The notes under the pieces: generated by a model
Seen by the model: only the letters and a program-made list of their open reading frames with translations
Databases searched by the model: none
What the model was told of the DNA's origin: nothing
Origin: Epiperipatus broadwayi
Taxonomy: Eukaryota > Onychophora > Udeonychophora > Euonychophora > Peripatidae
Reading direction: 5' to 3'
Length of the DNA stretch: 64,000 nt
NCBI GenBank assembly: GCA_028023455.1
Contig: JAQFVV010000020.1
Location: 13,122,385 to 13,186,384 of the forward strand
Made by a program: the position numbers and the translations under genes
Shown here: positions 12,290 to 27,400 of the stretch, piece after piece
Layout: each line of letters begins with the position of its first letter
How positions within the stretch are numbered: position 1 is the first letter of the stretch

Positions 12290-15200
12290 GACAGAAATTT
12301 GTATTATTTATTTATCATATTATAAAAAAATGTACACTATTAGTTATTAATAGCATACTGTATTTTATACAAAAACTGAATAGTAGTGACAAAAGTTATT
12401 TGGCATAAGTGAATTTATAGATGAAAGAAAATGCATATGAATTGCAAAACATCATTGTTATAAGTTGAAAAGTAATTTTCATTGTTTTGTTTTTTATCAA
12501 ACACAAATAGAGTAATTTTTTTAAAAAAAATTGAAATTAACTTTTTATCATACATTAGTTTATTTATTATGCTTATTATCGGAAACAGCCGATATATTTT
12601 ACAATAATGAAATGAAACACTTATATAATAGCCCTTGTATTTGTAATTGCTGATTCATGTCGGGTAAGGTGAATCTTTCCAACTCAGGGCATATAACATT
12701 ACATATTTTAATAATGCAACATTTGTGAGTGTCATATTAAATGATAATTATTTTTGCAGAAATATTATAATAACATTAATGTTTAACTTTAAAAAAAAAA
12801 ATTATTTAAATAAAAAATAATAAAACAAAAATAAATACACATTTTAAATCATCAGTTATATAATATCTTTTTGTTGCTATTTATTTAAAAAAACTTTTTA
12901 TAATTTGCATATAATTCATCCAAACTGCAGTGACAAAATCAAACAATCTATTTATCTTGACTATTCTATGTTACTTAAAGATGACAAATAAAGTTTCAAA
13001 GAAGCGTTTGAAAGCCATTTGAAACTATCAAACATCTTTCAAGTGTGATTTCATGTTATCAAAATTTCATTGTCATAATTATTAATGAAGAGGATCACCT
13101 TAAGCTCCTTCTTCCAAATAAATCATTTCTATGAAACTCTACAAATTTTCATTTCAAAACCATCTAGAAATAGGCCAAAATAAACTTGAAACTTTTTTTA
13201 ATATGCATGGATTTTTTTTCTTTTAGAAAGATGGCCCAAAAGCAACCTTGATAACGATCCAATGCTGATTTTAAATGAGTAAATAGCTAGAAGGTTAATC
13301 ATGAATGAAAAACAGCTCAAATTGAAAAAAACTGAAATTTGAAGCAGTTAAAAATTGCATTATATTTTATTTAGGAATTAACTAGAAAAATAAATATTTA
13401 GAATTTAAATGGTTCACTAAACAAATTATATGATGATTCACCCAGAATAAAGTGGATGAAACTATTTTTAGAAAAGTTACATAAAAATTAATAGTAATAT
13501 TTTTTTTAGATCTGAGAAGTTATTACATAATGTCATAGAAATGAAAGGATTTAAACTTGTGTTATAATCTCCATCTTGAAAAGTATTCAAGAAGGAAATC
13601 TCTAAAGAAGATGCTATTAATTTGTTTCAGTATTTACTTTTTTAAATCTATTATTAAATTATTTCATTATTTACTAAGTTGTTTATTGTTATTTTATACC
13701 TATCATGCATGAAGCAAGTATAGCATAAAATACCTTGCTATTTCATAAAATATACGAATTATCTATACTTAATTATCATATTGTTATAATACTTTTCATA
13801 ACATATTTAACACTTGCAATTTAAAATATATAATTAATGCCACACACAATGTGTAGAAAAATCCCTATCTCCCTAGCTCTGAGAACATGTTCTCCCATGT
13901 GTGACATTCAGAATGTGTGATAGTAGAAGCAAATGAGTTTGTATATGAAGTGAATCTTAATGAATCGCTATTTGTTTTCCTGGATTTAATTACTGTTACA
14001 AGATATAATTCAAGTTTTATTTTCAAAAAAGATTCAAATAAATGCACAGAAAGATTTAATCTTTTTAAAAATAATTATTTATGTATTGTAACCTAATATT
14101 TACCATTATAATTAATTAATATAGCCAAAAAACTGTAAAAATTTTATTGGCTTTAGTTAAATAAAGTAAATTCACCACTATTATTAGTCAGAATAGCAGA
14201 TATGATTAAAAATGAAATTTCTCTCCTAGTACTGCCTAAGAGAATATAAATTTTAGAAAATATTTAAATATGTTGAATTGACTTTATGTTTATTACTCAT
14301 TAAATTCAGCATTAGATTAATAGGTAGTTAAACATCCTGAGTAAATAATGGTTAAATCACTAAGGAATATTTTTTTGTATAATGCTTATGATTTGTATAA
14401 ATTTGAAATGCTATACTATGCAATAAAGCAATCTTATAGTAATAAAAATATTTAAACTTTAAATATAATATACAAAGCATAGCCTGTCATTCTAGTAAAA
14501 TATATGAATATCATAATGAATAAAGCTATGTATTTTATGAAGCATTGGAAGTACTAACTAATAATTTTGCTTATTCCAAAAGAGTTAAAAAACTATTCAG
14601 CTTTTATAGAATGAGTTTGATAATTTATTAATTATTGTTACAAGATAATTAAGGACATAAAACATTCTTGCCTTCCTGTGAGTAAGATTAAGTTTTGACT
14701 TAATACAGTTCAACCCTCTCCAATAGGGTGCATTGTCTTTGCAATACATTAGAAATACACACACAATCATAATTCAATATTAACTTATTCATGGAGAACA
14801 AACAATAATATTTATTAAAATTAATATAAAATTTTATTATTAAATCATGTTTACTATTCTCTTATAATTTTATTTTGTTGATATACTTGTTATTTATAAT
14901 AAATAATTATTATATTTAAAAACCTCTGTCATTATTTAAATCATCTTTATATATTGTTAAAATAAAAGATCATGCTTCCAAACTATTAAATTATATATTC
15001 ATTTATTAAATTTATATACACCATTTATTATTACTATTGCTATCTGAAGTACAAATTAGTAGGAAAGGGTGATATACAATAAAATTCTCTTTTACATTCT
15101 TCATATCTAGAATAACTTAATAAACTTTAAACCTACAGATTTTTTAAACTAAAAGAGCAAGATTAATTTTGTTAATAACCATGAAAATTAATTAATTGAA

Positions 15201-18200
15201 CATTATATTTCATTTAGGAATGGAAGAGCATTAACTTGCTAATCTTATTTAAAAATGCATATTAATTTGTATCAAAGTACTTCTTTACACAAGAGATATC
15301 ATAACAGCACATATGTATTTAAGACTACAGTAAAATTATTATCATACATCTACTAAATACTCTGAGAAATTTATTGTTCTTAAATTTAATTTACTATTAA
15401 TTCAGGAATAGTTATTATTATTTATTTTAAGTGGGAAATAAATGTACATTTATTTTAATTTCCGTTTTGTAACTGTGCAACCATCATCGAAAACATTCCA
15501 GGTAAAACGCAATCATCTCAACCGGTCGTTTTTTGCTCCTATCTAATTGAAACTTGAACTTTGGTTTACAATATATATATACAACAAGAGCTACTGTAAT
15601 CACAGTATGGAATTTAAATCTGGATTGAGTAAAACTTAGAATTTTGTTTAGGTAATCGAAGACTTGCTTTTTTAAATTTATAGATAGATAGCTTATAAGC
15701 AACTTATTTATCTTGCATAATAGTCAATAAAGGAAAATCTAGTTATTCTTTAAAAAAAGGATATAGCAAGAATAAAAGAACCACTGCACCATGTTTCTGT
15801 ATGAGTATATGTGGAAGAGCTCTTGAAAAAGGACCTATCTTGCAGAAGCTGTTTTATCTTTTACCAAATGTGCAAACACATATACATTATTCTTAGACTT
15901 TTGTATTTTTATATAATTTAAAATCATTATAATAAAATTATGCAAAACATTTTTACTGGTATGCACTGTTTTTTTTTAAACTTTCAATTACGTTTATATA
16001 TATTGTTGTGCTTTTTATTTGTTACTATTCAATTTATTACTTAATTTAAAATATAATTCAGAATCTCAATTTGAAAAGATTATATGTTTTATTATTAATT
16101 TATACTTAACTTTTTATAAAATGTTTGATTGGTTAGTATCATGTAATTTTTCCAAATAATTATCCTTTAGTTATTAATCTAGTCAAATATAAAAATTGAC
16201 ATAATCCCATCTAAGGTGGAACAGTCTGGGAAATATATATTTATTGTATTATGATAAAAACATTAAAACAGACCTAAATTATTTTAAACAAGATAATCAC
16301 AGAAGACATTAAATTGAAAAGACCACTCAATTAGAGTCTCCTTTATAAAATTATTTTATTTGTGAGAAATATTTAATGAGTTTATTGTTGTAATTGTAAT
16401 CTAATGAAGTTTCAGTTTCTAACATCATATTATTAAATATTTTTTAAAAAATATTATTACATTTCTATGAAAATTATAAATTTTTTTTTATTCATTAATA
16501 GTAGTTAATACAATTCTCACTACAGATATTACAGAAAGCATTTTCTTATTATCATTACTCACTTAAATTTATACTATTATGAAAAAATTAACCATTTTAT
16601 TCTCTCTCTTTTTGCAATTATAGATTATAGTTACTATTTCATCAATAATCTTTTTTTTTTTACTGGCAATAAATTATTTATATAATGTTGCAAATTTAAA
16701 AATCTGAAATTAGTATATTTAATTTAATTAAAAATATATTCTAAACAAATAAAATTATATATTCAAGATCGACTTTTTGAGAAATGTTTCTGTAAAATTC
16801 AGTAATAAGAATACACGTAAATAAATATAATTTAAAATTCATTCTTACCAAATATTAAAGTTATTAGCTGAAATTAGTATAAATAAATTACATTTAAAAA
16901 AAATTATTATTAATACAATAAAAATAAACTATAAAATAGATTTCAAGCAGACATTGCCAAGAATTAAGGTATTAGGCTTTAATATCAGATAAGCTGTTTC
17001 CAAGAATCAGAAGAGTTTTTAGAAATTAACAATGAAATTAAATATATATATATGAGTGTATATATTTGTGAGCTCATCTAAAAAATTATTGTCTAAATAC
17101 ATTTACTTAGATCACTTAACTATTAACAAAATATCATAAACTTGTAGAGATTCTAATCAGGGATAAATACACTAGTGGTTTAACTAAATTCTTCAATTTT
17201 GCTATAGATTCAACAGTCAATAATTATGTAGTTCATAGTTTGTGTTTGTCACATTTATATAGATCAGTGGGCATTAAATTTCGTTTATGAAAAAAAATAA
17301 ATGCAAGAATCTGCTGATGGGTTTCCAGTAATGTCTAAGAAAATCAAATTCATCTGGCTTTAATGTTAAATCTGAAAAAAAAAAAGAGTTCAGATCTTTG
17401 TAAAAAATCTATTTTATGCTATAATTCTTTGATTATAGATTTTTGATATCTAGAAAGAAGATTTACATTTGACATGAGTCTTAAGACAAGTCCAAATTAC
17501 TTAACAAATTTTATACATTTTCTATAAGGCAACCTTTCTTCTGATATTTGGTAGAAAATTTGTGTAAAAACAGGAAGGTTTTAAGAGTACATTTCTCATG
17601 ATAATATTTAATTAGGTATTCAAAAGTTTAGTGTGAGTGCTTTTTCTCCAAGAAGATCACATAATTAACTAATATGACAAAATTCAAATATTTACATACA
17701 TCGTAAAGTTTTAGGTCATAAAGAATTTAATATTAAAATGTTGGAAAGGGTTAAAAATTACAGGGAAATGATGGTAAAGGAATATTTTTACATAAAAAAA
17801 TATAATCCTACTTTAAATAGAATTAATGGAGTAGATAAGGAATCTAAAATAATGTATAATTAAAATGAATGTTTAAATAGGTTTAAGTAAATTGTTAAAA
17901 GTTTTTTTGTATAAAAAATATGTTTATATTTGTTTTATATTCATTTAAAGCTATAGTTTAGAAATGTCATTTTGAGATGAGTTTTAGATAAGATTTAAAA
18001 AGGGGGAGGTTATTTGAAATTAGGGTTGGTTTTTAAATTTCTATAAAAAGTTTCTTGGATGATTTTAAGACAGATTTGTAATTAAATAATGTAAAAGAAA
18101 GAGTAATAAAAAATAGCAGTGGGAGAGACATGTAAGTAAAATATAATTATGTATGTTTAATATGTTTGTTACTGTTTATGTTAATGTAAGACAAGGTATT

Positions 18201-18309
18201 TATGTAATTGAGGTTTATTATCAATATGTATTTCATATTGTTGTTGCAGATCCTTGAAAATGACTGTATGAAGATAAAAACAATTGAAATGTTGGAGTTT
18301 ATATATATA
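12290..18309. other. 6-kb AT-rich stretch without a supported gene
   Basis: Only short, chance-like open frames exist (for example 60 codons near 13865 and 72 codons near 15484, both minus). No motif, tRNA-like box, tandem array or clear inverted repeat was found. Homopolymer A/T tracts and short TA runs are frequent. Confidence 0.5.
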
Positions 18310-19478
18310 CACCTGGGTCTCATTTTACGCGATAGATAGGTTCTTCAGAAAACACGCGCAAACGAAATCGTGCAAAAATAGACATAACTTATCTTGAAAA
18401 AGGGGGGATACTGACTGTGATTTTTCAAAACTCATGTAAAAGCAAAGCACCAACGTAAAATTTACTTTAAAATTCGTGCAAAAAAAAAGTAAGGAAATAA
18501 AATATGACTAATAAAAAATTTCAAATTTAAAAAAAATTGATACAAGACAAACTTTTTTTAACTATAATATTTAATTTTATTCAAAATAATATATTTTTAT
18601 GCATAATTTTACAGTACAGTAATTTACATTTTTTTATACACATTTTAATTATTATCGCTATTTGCTGATAAATAGTTTTGTTTGCAAACTGGTAAAAAAT
18701 AAAGATTCTTCACCAGAGGAAATACAACTAGCACCAAGTTCACTCTCATATTGTGTTAATGGTTTTCTGTTGACAACGTAATTAGTAATTAATCTTTGAG
18801 ATGATGATTTTATTAATTGTTTATGAACTTAGACTTATGATAATAAAAAGACATTTATTCACCACTGCTGGAAAAAATTTAATTAAAACTAACAACTAAA
18901 AATTAAATTCTTATTTTTGTCTTTAATTTTTTAATTTTCAATTCCGTTTAAAAATCAAATTTCATTTTACATCACATTAATTTCAAGTCGCCGTAAGTAA
19001 TTTTTAAATTGTTAATTACAATTAAAAATCAGATTTTAATTTTTAATTGTGCCCACTGCTATTACTCACCTTTTAAAAATAAACTTGCAGACACTAAATG
19101 ATTAATAATTGATTATGTTCTTTTTTAAAAAACAAAAACAAAATGTGATTTAAAATGCAAAATTAACACGCACAATGTTTGAACAAATTTACATTATAAT
19201 CTTGTAAAATTTAATGTGTGTATACATAAAATGTGGAAATCATGATTTTAATTTCATTATTGCATAAAATCTTACTATTATAAAGCACTGAAAATATTGA
19301 AATTACTAAGATGAAAGTTGAATTCCAATAATGTGCTATTAGTTTCAATATAATGTAAGTGCGTGAAATTTATTATTCAAAGTAATAGCACATTATCGGA
19401 GTTCGACTTCTGGTGAAACATGAATTGCGTAACTTCAAAATTGTGTTAAATAAGTCCGCGTAAAAAGAGACCCAGGTG
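18310..19478. mobile_element. Non-autonomous TIR DNA transposon, 1169 bp
   Basis: The left end CACCTGGGTCTCATTTTACG (18310 onward, then CG) is matched by the right end, which on the opposite strand reads CACCTGGGTCTCTTTTTACG and then CG. That is 22 bp with one mismatch. Both ends abut TATATA, so the target was a TA run and the exact TSD (TA or longer) cannot be resolved. There is no open frame of transposase size, so movement would need an enzyme encoded elsewhere. A subterminal inverted repeat, CCAATAATGTGCTATTA (19325-19341) with TAATAGCACATTATCGG (19383-19399), lies near the right end. The superfamily is undetermined. Confidence 0.8.
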
Positions 19479-19612
19479 TATATATATATATATTCAGTAT
19501 TGATATAAGAAAATAAAGTTTTTGAAAAGAAAAAGAAGGATTTTTAAATTGTTGATATTATGCTTTTATAACTATCAAACAGATATAAAATTGATCAAAA
19601 CATTTGATTAGA

Positions 19613-20280
19613 TTATGAACAGTTTTTTTTTGGATGGTCTCTTTCTCTATTTTTCTTTTCTAGCATCATCAGTGATTTTATAAGTTTGTCAGACATTTCT
19701 GGATATTTGATAGACAAATATTGGATATAAAAAGAACTTCTGGTTTTCTTCCAAATTGAATAACTGTTTATACCTTTAAGGTATGGATTTTTGGCAGCTG
19801 TTATTATTGAATTTCTTAGACCTCTCACAGCAAAAAGGAAGTTAAGAGATTCTATTGATGATATTCAGTATAACAACTCCAGATAGTTTTCCTTATTTCC
19901 ATCTCAGAAAAGATGCTTTTCAACTAGAGGAATAAGAATTCCAATATTAATTAGATTTGGTTTATACTGATTATGTAGGAAATGATCTAATATCAATGGA
20001 TCAGCAGTTAATGGTAAAGTATTTTTTGCTAAATGAAACATAATTTGAAGCCAGTTTCTCTTACCCAATCTTCCTGATTGAAATGTTTCTTCTTTCTTAT
20101 CATCATAAAATTCATGTTATTTAAAGCCATCCATTCTAAAAGGTGACAACATGTCTGATTTTTATTCTTACTATGAAAATTGAAATTTCCTATAAATACA
20201 AAAAGTATAGTAAAGACTTGGAAGAAGAGAGTAGGGGTAGTTTGTATTGGCAGGTTTGCAAATATTGAACACATACAAAT
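19613..20280 (-). pseudogene. Jockey-like LINE endonuclease remnant
   Basis: Read on the minus strand from 20274, the frame contains IGNFNFH (residues 28-34), which matches the GDFNAHH metal-binding motif of APE-type endonucleases with D changed to N. HLLEWMALNNMNFM follows, equivalent to the usual LLEWL...NNL segment. Further on come LTADPLILDHF (in place of SDH), an RW-rich segment, and at 19828 a frame RNSIITAAKNPYLKGIN-S...W that resembles the AA...IPKG...PFW linker before the RT domain of jockey-type elements. Frame breaks and stops separate these blocks, and no RT domain follows. It is a dead internal fragment; the clade call is moderately sure. Confidence 0.6.
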
Positions 20281-23200
20281 TAGCTATTCAAACAATGATT
20301 GCAATATAATTTAAACTATATTCTATAAAAGATGTTTGCTTTACAAGATGATTTGAAATAAAGATATATCAAACATCAATGTAAATCCATGAATTTTAAA
20401 AAGATGCACTTTATTAAAAGAATGACGAGTCTCCCGAAGAACAATTATAACAACATTGTGTTGACTAATTAATTTATAGAAAATGTCCATGTGAAAATAA
20501 GTTTATTGTGCTTTCCATGCTTAGCACTTCAGTTGTTCCATGATTACTAAGAATCAAGAACTCTCACTTGTTTAATCTTAATGTAGATATCTCCTATAAT
20601 GCTACTGGAGTTTATGTTAATATCTTTATTATGAATTTTCATAATTTTCTATCTTAAACTATGAGTTCATCCAGATAAAGTTTAGTTTCTATGTGGAGAA
20701 AATCAATCTCACTTACTAACATATATTAGTTGCAGGATGGACTGTGGAGAGATTATTATCCATTCTATAATTTTGTAAATATAATTGAAGAAAAAGCCAT
20801 CATATATATTGCATTAAAATGGCTTAAAGATAAAATTATCAAAGAAATCATTAGATCTCTCCACAAATAAATATTTAAAAATAATCAAATCATCATCAGG
20901 TTAAACACATGTGAATGATAAAGAAATTTAGCAGTTTGTAATATTTCTTTTACCTAAGAATATATAGAAATGCCTTTATTAAAGAATAATCAATGTTATC
21001 TGCAATGGATATGGATTAACTGCCAAAAAAATATTAAATTTGCATGGAAATTCTCAACTACCAGAAAAAAATTGCACATTTCAATCAGATATGCAGATCT
21101 ACCTATCATGTTATAATACTTTTAGTATATAAATATAAATTAAATTTTTGCATGTTTATATTATATATATCAAATTATGGTATAGTTTCCAAACAAAAAA
21201 ATGTAAAAAACTTTCCATTATGCTGAAAAAATTTCAAATAATAAGTTGATTTAAGTTCATTCAATTTAATAATTATTATCAAACCATTTGAACTATAGTT
21301 TATATACTAAGTCCTCCAATAATAAAACTTATAACTAACATTTACATAATAACTTTAGATCATCATTATAATGCACAAATATGTAAATCAACAATATTAA
21401 CAAACAAAATACAATAAAACATATAAATAATAAATTGACATTATATTAATTTATAATTTATTGTATTTTATTGATTGTTAATTTTGTTCTTTTACATTAT
21501 AATAATATTATAAAAATTGTTATGTAAATGTTAATTATTAACTTTATTAATAGAAGACTTTGTAGTATTATTAAAAAAATGTATTTCTTAAAAGAATTAT
21601 AAAAATAATAATAGAAAATTATAGCTCAAATGGAGTAATAATACCTATTACTTAGGCTGAACTTAAACAATTAATTTGTTGTTTGGAATATTTATATATA
21701 TGAAAATAATTATTCAATCACATGGAACTATTTAAATAAAAAACAAAATGATAAATATCACAAATGTTACTGTCCAAATCATTCATTATTCATTTCGAAC
21801 ATAATAAGATCATAATGAGTTATTAAATATGCTAACAAATTCAGGCATCATATTCAACAATGATAACATAATTTTGGCAATACTTTATTTCTCATCATGG
21901 AGTGTCAATTTTTTTATAACATTGGAGATCAAATTGTTTATTAAATGTTAACATGAATTTTCACAATATCACATAAATGAAAATATTCATGAGATCAATA
22001 TGAGATTCACAAATGTTAATGTGCATCCATTATTTACATTATTAGTAACGGATTAATTAATTTATTAGTAACAAAATAAGATATCTCTATTGTAATCTAT
22101 ATAATAATTATTTTTAGTTATATCACTTTTATATAAATATGCAACTATGGGGAATACAAAACTTTGCAATGAGAAAATCGAAATTACTAAAAATTTCATC
22201 ATCAACCTTGATAAGTTCAATAATTTTGTTTTAAATTACCAGTAAATATATATATATATACTCATACATACATATAATCAATATGTATACATTATATTTG
22301 TATTCCTATTATAGTTATAAAAATAAATATATAATTTAGTAAATTAATATTTTTCATTCTTTAAAATGAAAAACCATTGTTGGAAAAGACAGTTGACAAG
22401 GTGATGACCTCTGGGTTCACATGCACTTTATCAAATTAAAGGAAATGAAATTAACTTAGTGATTTCATACCGAATTGTAATGTAACAACATAGAATGTGA
22501 TATGCTTCAGCAAGCTCATGCAGATAAAAAAAATATTTTTTTTATTAGAAGATTAAGGATTCTAATCTTTCAGCTATATCCTCACAAAGACTTATACGAT
22601 TTAAAAGAACAGTGTATAAGATAAAATCTATATTTTGAATGATTTAATACTTATTAGAAAAAAATTCTAATATTTTTTTTAAAGAAAGTAATTTGAATAT
22701 ATTTTTGTGTTTGATAAAAATCGTTCTAATTGGAGTTCTAAAATGTAAACTTTGTTTTAAAAAGAACATGTTTATAAAAACTTCAACTAAGTTAAATTAA
22801 TGTACTTTACATTATAAGGAAAATGCAAAGTGAGTAGAATATCAATTTATCATGAGATATATAAAATGCGCTTGTCTAATCAAATATATATGTGAATAAC
22901 ATCTTTTGCCAAATGCCTTTAAAATTATATAGAAGCAATATCTTCAAAATGGAATTATAATTGTTAATAAAGAAACTGTGTATTAATGATGATGACATCT
23001 ACATACAAAGAGGAAACTAAACTTCAACTTGGGATATCCTATTATTTTCTTCAATGTATAACAATGAAGGAATTAAAAATTGCATCTTCAAAGGATTTTC
23101 ATTCGTGAATGCCAGGAACATCTAAGACTATTGCACTAACTTTTATAAATACCATTTAAGTCTTTAAAAATTATAATTGGGAAACATTAATTTCATTTCC

Positions 23201-23984
23201 TTTATTATTGAATTCATTTCATTAAAGAAATGAATAATAAGAGAGAATGAACAATTTAAAATATTTTTGTTTTTATTTATGATTAATAAAAATTTAGATA
23301 TAAGTTAAGAAATATTAATATGGGAAAGGCATGCAAAAATATAAAGAGATAAAGTGAACTTAGAGGTAAGAGATTAAATTATTTTTAAATTCACATACTA
23401 TTATGTTTTTATGATATGACACTACTTTGTTTGAACTAATCCAAATAGTCTAATAACCATTATGTATGATAAGTGGATAAATGACTAACATTGATATGAA
23501 ATATATATTTTTATATTAATAAACATAAATTATGTACAATCATTTTAACGAATGAAAACATTATATATAAATAAATGGATTATTATTTGTATAATCTAAT
23601 TAATATATAATAGTGTTAATGTAGAAGTTTTAATATTTGAATACTTATATTTTATATACGTTATAAAATCTTGTAGTGTTATAAGTTAGAAAATATATCT
23701 ACAGTAGATAAATAGAATATTTATATTTTTAATATAAGGAAGTAGATATATAAATAATTTTTATATATAAAGTTTAAGTTATTTATTTGTTAAATAAATA
23801 ATTATTATGTTTTTTTATATTAAACTAAATGAAGTCTTCAATCTTATTTTATTTATTTATTTGATTTTATAAGATAAAAACAAACATTTAATATAATAAT
23901 CTTTATTGATTATTATATTAACTTTATGAAGCCCATTTTAAAGAGATTGTGAGATTTGTTATTAATATTACTCTAGTATATTGA
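20281..23984. other. AT-rich stretch, nothing recognised
   Basis: No supported gene. A TA run at about 22245-22261 and many A/T homopolymers are present. Open frames are short and without motifs. Confidence 0.5.
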
Positions 23985-24256
23985 TATGAACCGCTGAAGA
24001 GAGTCAATTGTTAAACTTCCCTGAGTTCGAAATCTGAGCATAACAGTTAAGTCAATTAAGGTGAACTTGATTTGATGTGGTTTAGATATAATAATTTATT
24101 AATAATAAATTATTTATTGGGATCAGATATAGTTTTATATCAAAATTAAATCACTTCATTCATGGCATTCTATATGAAGACCTTAAATCTGACTATAATG
24201 AGATGCGACTGCCTTAACTTATCTCGTTGAGAGAGTCCATACCGTTACAATGTATA
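23985..24256 (+). mobile_element. tRNA-derived SINE-like copy
   Basis: Contains AAGAGAGTC, then CTGAGTTCGAAATCTGAG, which fits an RNA polymerase III B box (GAGTTCGAAATC). The unit ends CATACCGTTACA at about 24251. A diverged relative on the opposite strand at 31719-32160 shares the AAGAGAGTC - GAGTTCGAA - GAAGACC...TCTGAC...AGATGCGA - ACCGTTACA order, so this is a dispersed family. The A box is weak and the 5' boundary is uncertain. Confidence 0.5.
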
Positions 24257-24259
24257 TAC

Positions 24260-27200
24260 ATGTATAAAATAAAAAGAGAATATAGTGAATAAAAAAATCA
24301 TAAACAAATGGGATTTTTAACAAAACATTAAAAATATGCAAACATATAACATAAACACTCTTTGTTTGATATTTAATTATATGATGATGTCTGTATAGGT
24401 AAAAGCAAATTTAGAGTGATGAACTCAAAATTTAATAAATGCCACTTTTCAAAAGTCACTCAACTTTTAAACAACTAACCATTCTTTGTTTTTAATAATA
24501 TGCAAGTGAAATTATGGTTCTCTTGCTTAAAGATTAAAATTCATTATTACAATGTTGTGTACAAAATTTAAAACTGTATTAAAATATACATCTTACTGAA
24601 TGATAAACATTAAATATAAACACATAATCTGATACATAGTCTCTAAATTATATAAACAGATGTGCGTTATATCTTTCAGAAGGTAATGAGAGTTCAGTAA
24701 CCAAAACATTAAGTTCATAACAAAAAAAAATTTCCAATACACAATAAAATAAAAAAAAACTAATCAGTCTTAAAACAGATATGTCAATCTTAATTTCAGA
24801 GACTTCATTGTATCAAAGTGTATTTAGCATATTGCAATATTACATAAATATTATAGTATTCATAACTTACTTTCTGGAAGGATCCATTATATGAGAAATA
24901 AAAAATAAGCAAAAAGATACCAGTGTTATTAAAGCAGCATTTGATATTATTCCTAGTAAAAAGAAAAGAAAAGCAATAACTTTAAATTGAATGATAAATA
25001 TTTGATACAATTTTATGTAATAACTATGCAATTCATGTAACAAATAACTATCTTTTTTATGTTAACTTAAAAAGTGCATTATAAAATGACAAGGTGATGA
25101 TCACTTATCCTGTAATCTAAATACACTTATAAGTAAAGATGTACAAAAAAACTCTAATTTAAATTTAAGATACAATTTTCACAAAAATTTTAGTTTGCAC
25201 AATATGAAATTAAAAGTTTCTAGAAATTTAAAATACTATTGAGAACAATAAACTAAGAAAATGCAATAATTAGTATTAATATAACAATTAAAATTTAAAC
25301 ATTTTAAAAAAATATACTCTATATTGTTTTTATATTTGTTCAAAATTCTTAATTTTAATAGATATATTTTAAATTTGAATTTTGAGTAGCAGTTCCATTA
25401 TATTCCTCATAATATTATATTCCTCATATTATCATTTAAATATATACCCTATAGTAACAATTATTAAATAAAGTAATTTTTGTCATTAAATACAAATTTG
25501 ATAATTATGATTTAAAATGTGAATATATATAACATTATTTGCTTATATATATATATATATATATAAATTTTAAGGGTAAATACAATATTATAGTTTAAAT
25601 TCTTTTGTAGCGCTTTTGATTATGTGGTAATTAATCCTCGTCAAAATTTATATATATATAATATTTTGTAACAGGTACTGTATTTTACATTTATTATATA
25701 TATATATATATATAGTACTGTTATATATAAATACACATGCACAGAAAAGCTTTCAAAAGTTTGAGTTTTTAATAATAAAAAAATAATTATAAATGCAAAT
25801 TGGTTAGGATTGAATGTCAATTATATAATTCTGAATATTTTTCCCCTCTAATGATTAGTTATGAAATTGTGGAGGGGTATGCTTTTTAAAAAAATTAAAT
25901 ATTAAAAATCTATTTTTAATATAAAATAACTAACACATTGGAAATTTTTTGAAATACAAGAAAATAATGTGAATGGTCTTTATAATAGTTTTACATATAT
26001 TGCAACAAGATGCAATGCAATTTTATATCCTTGGATTGATTAAAAGCATAAACAAATAGTTATCTTGGCTGCAAGGTTTGCAGTATGTTGATATATGTGT
26101 TGTTCTTACTGTTTCATCCATGATCTATTGTTAATATTTTGATAGCAACCCATAAAAAATATAAATTGGTAAGTTACTATTTTTAAAAGACAAACAATAA
26201 ATAAATAAAAACCATATAAACAAACTAATCCAACCAGTGATTAGTAACAAAATAGTAACATTTGATTTGGGTATCAGTTGAAACAATTTTATAATTTTTT
26301 TTATTAGAAAAGTGGAAATAGATGCTGCAGTATATCACAGACTTTAATGAATTGCTGCTGCATTTAGACGACTAAAAAATGGATATTTCTTCATAGTGAT
26401 ATAATTAACTCAACTAAACAAGGCTACAAATGATTAAAAATAAGTCATAGCTATTAGAATAATAAAAATGATGTTCAAGCTTCAAAAATTAAAACAACCT
26501 CATAACTTCATCAATTACATCAGTTATACATCAAGCACAAAATTGTAACTATATATAATTGGTAATAACTGAATAGTCAAAAAACAATAATCAAAAAATC
26601 TATAGTGTTACTATCATTAATGATTCAAAATTAATCATTGGTAAAAATATGATTTCTCCACTTCAAATCTAAATTTAAAATATATCCATTGTCTGTATGT
26701 CCACTTCCATTGTTTGATTCCATTTTGCAACAATATGGAATCATTAATTAAGAAATTAACTTTAAAATTAATTCTAATCCAGATTTTACTAATCCGGGAA
26801 TATATACAACTAAAAAATTTATATTTTCATACTTGAACCACTTTATTATCACCATTATTTGCAATATAATTAATATTGTCTTGACAGTAACAGCCAGTCT
26901 TTATATTTCTATTTTAAAAGTTACAAACTCTTTATCCTTGAATAATCAAAGATTCACTTCAAAGACACCAATTATCATTAAATAATAAAATCATTCATCA
27001 AGAATAAAATAAAATCAATTACTCTTCTTCAAATTTAGAGCTTTCAATTCTCAAAAAAAAAAAAAAAGATCTTCAACTTGCTCAGTGATAAACTTGCTCA
27101 AAATAGTAATTATCCATGTAAGATCAAGTAGAAAGTAATCACTTATACAATTCAATCAGCTTTTTTTTCTATCATTGACTTAATTCCCACTCCAAAACTT

Positions 27201-27400
27201 TTACAATTATTCAAAAAATATAATATTCCCACCTTCTTTCTATCTTTATTAATAAAATCTCTCCTTAAATGTAAAATACACATAATCCTAAAAGTAAAAA
27301 TATTCCCTAGATTTATGTTCTTTAACTCCATACTCCAAGGAACTTTTTTAAGTTATTTACTTTTCATAACTTATAACAATCTTCTTTTTTTTTTAAGTAA
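24260..27400. other. AT-rich stretch with TA microsatellites
   Basis: TA runs at about 25542-25565 and 25697-25714. No coding or structural signal was recognised. Confidence 0.5.
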
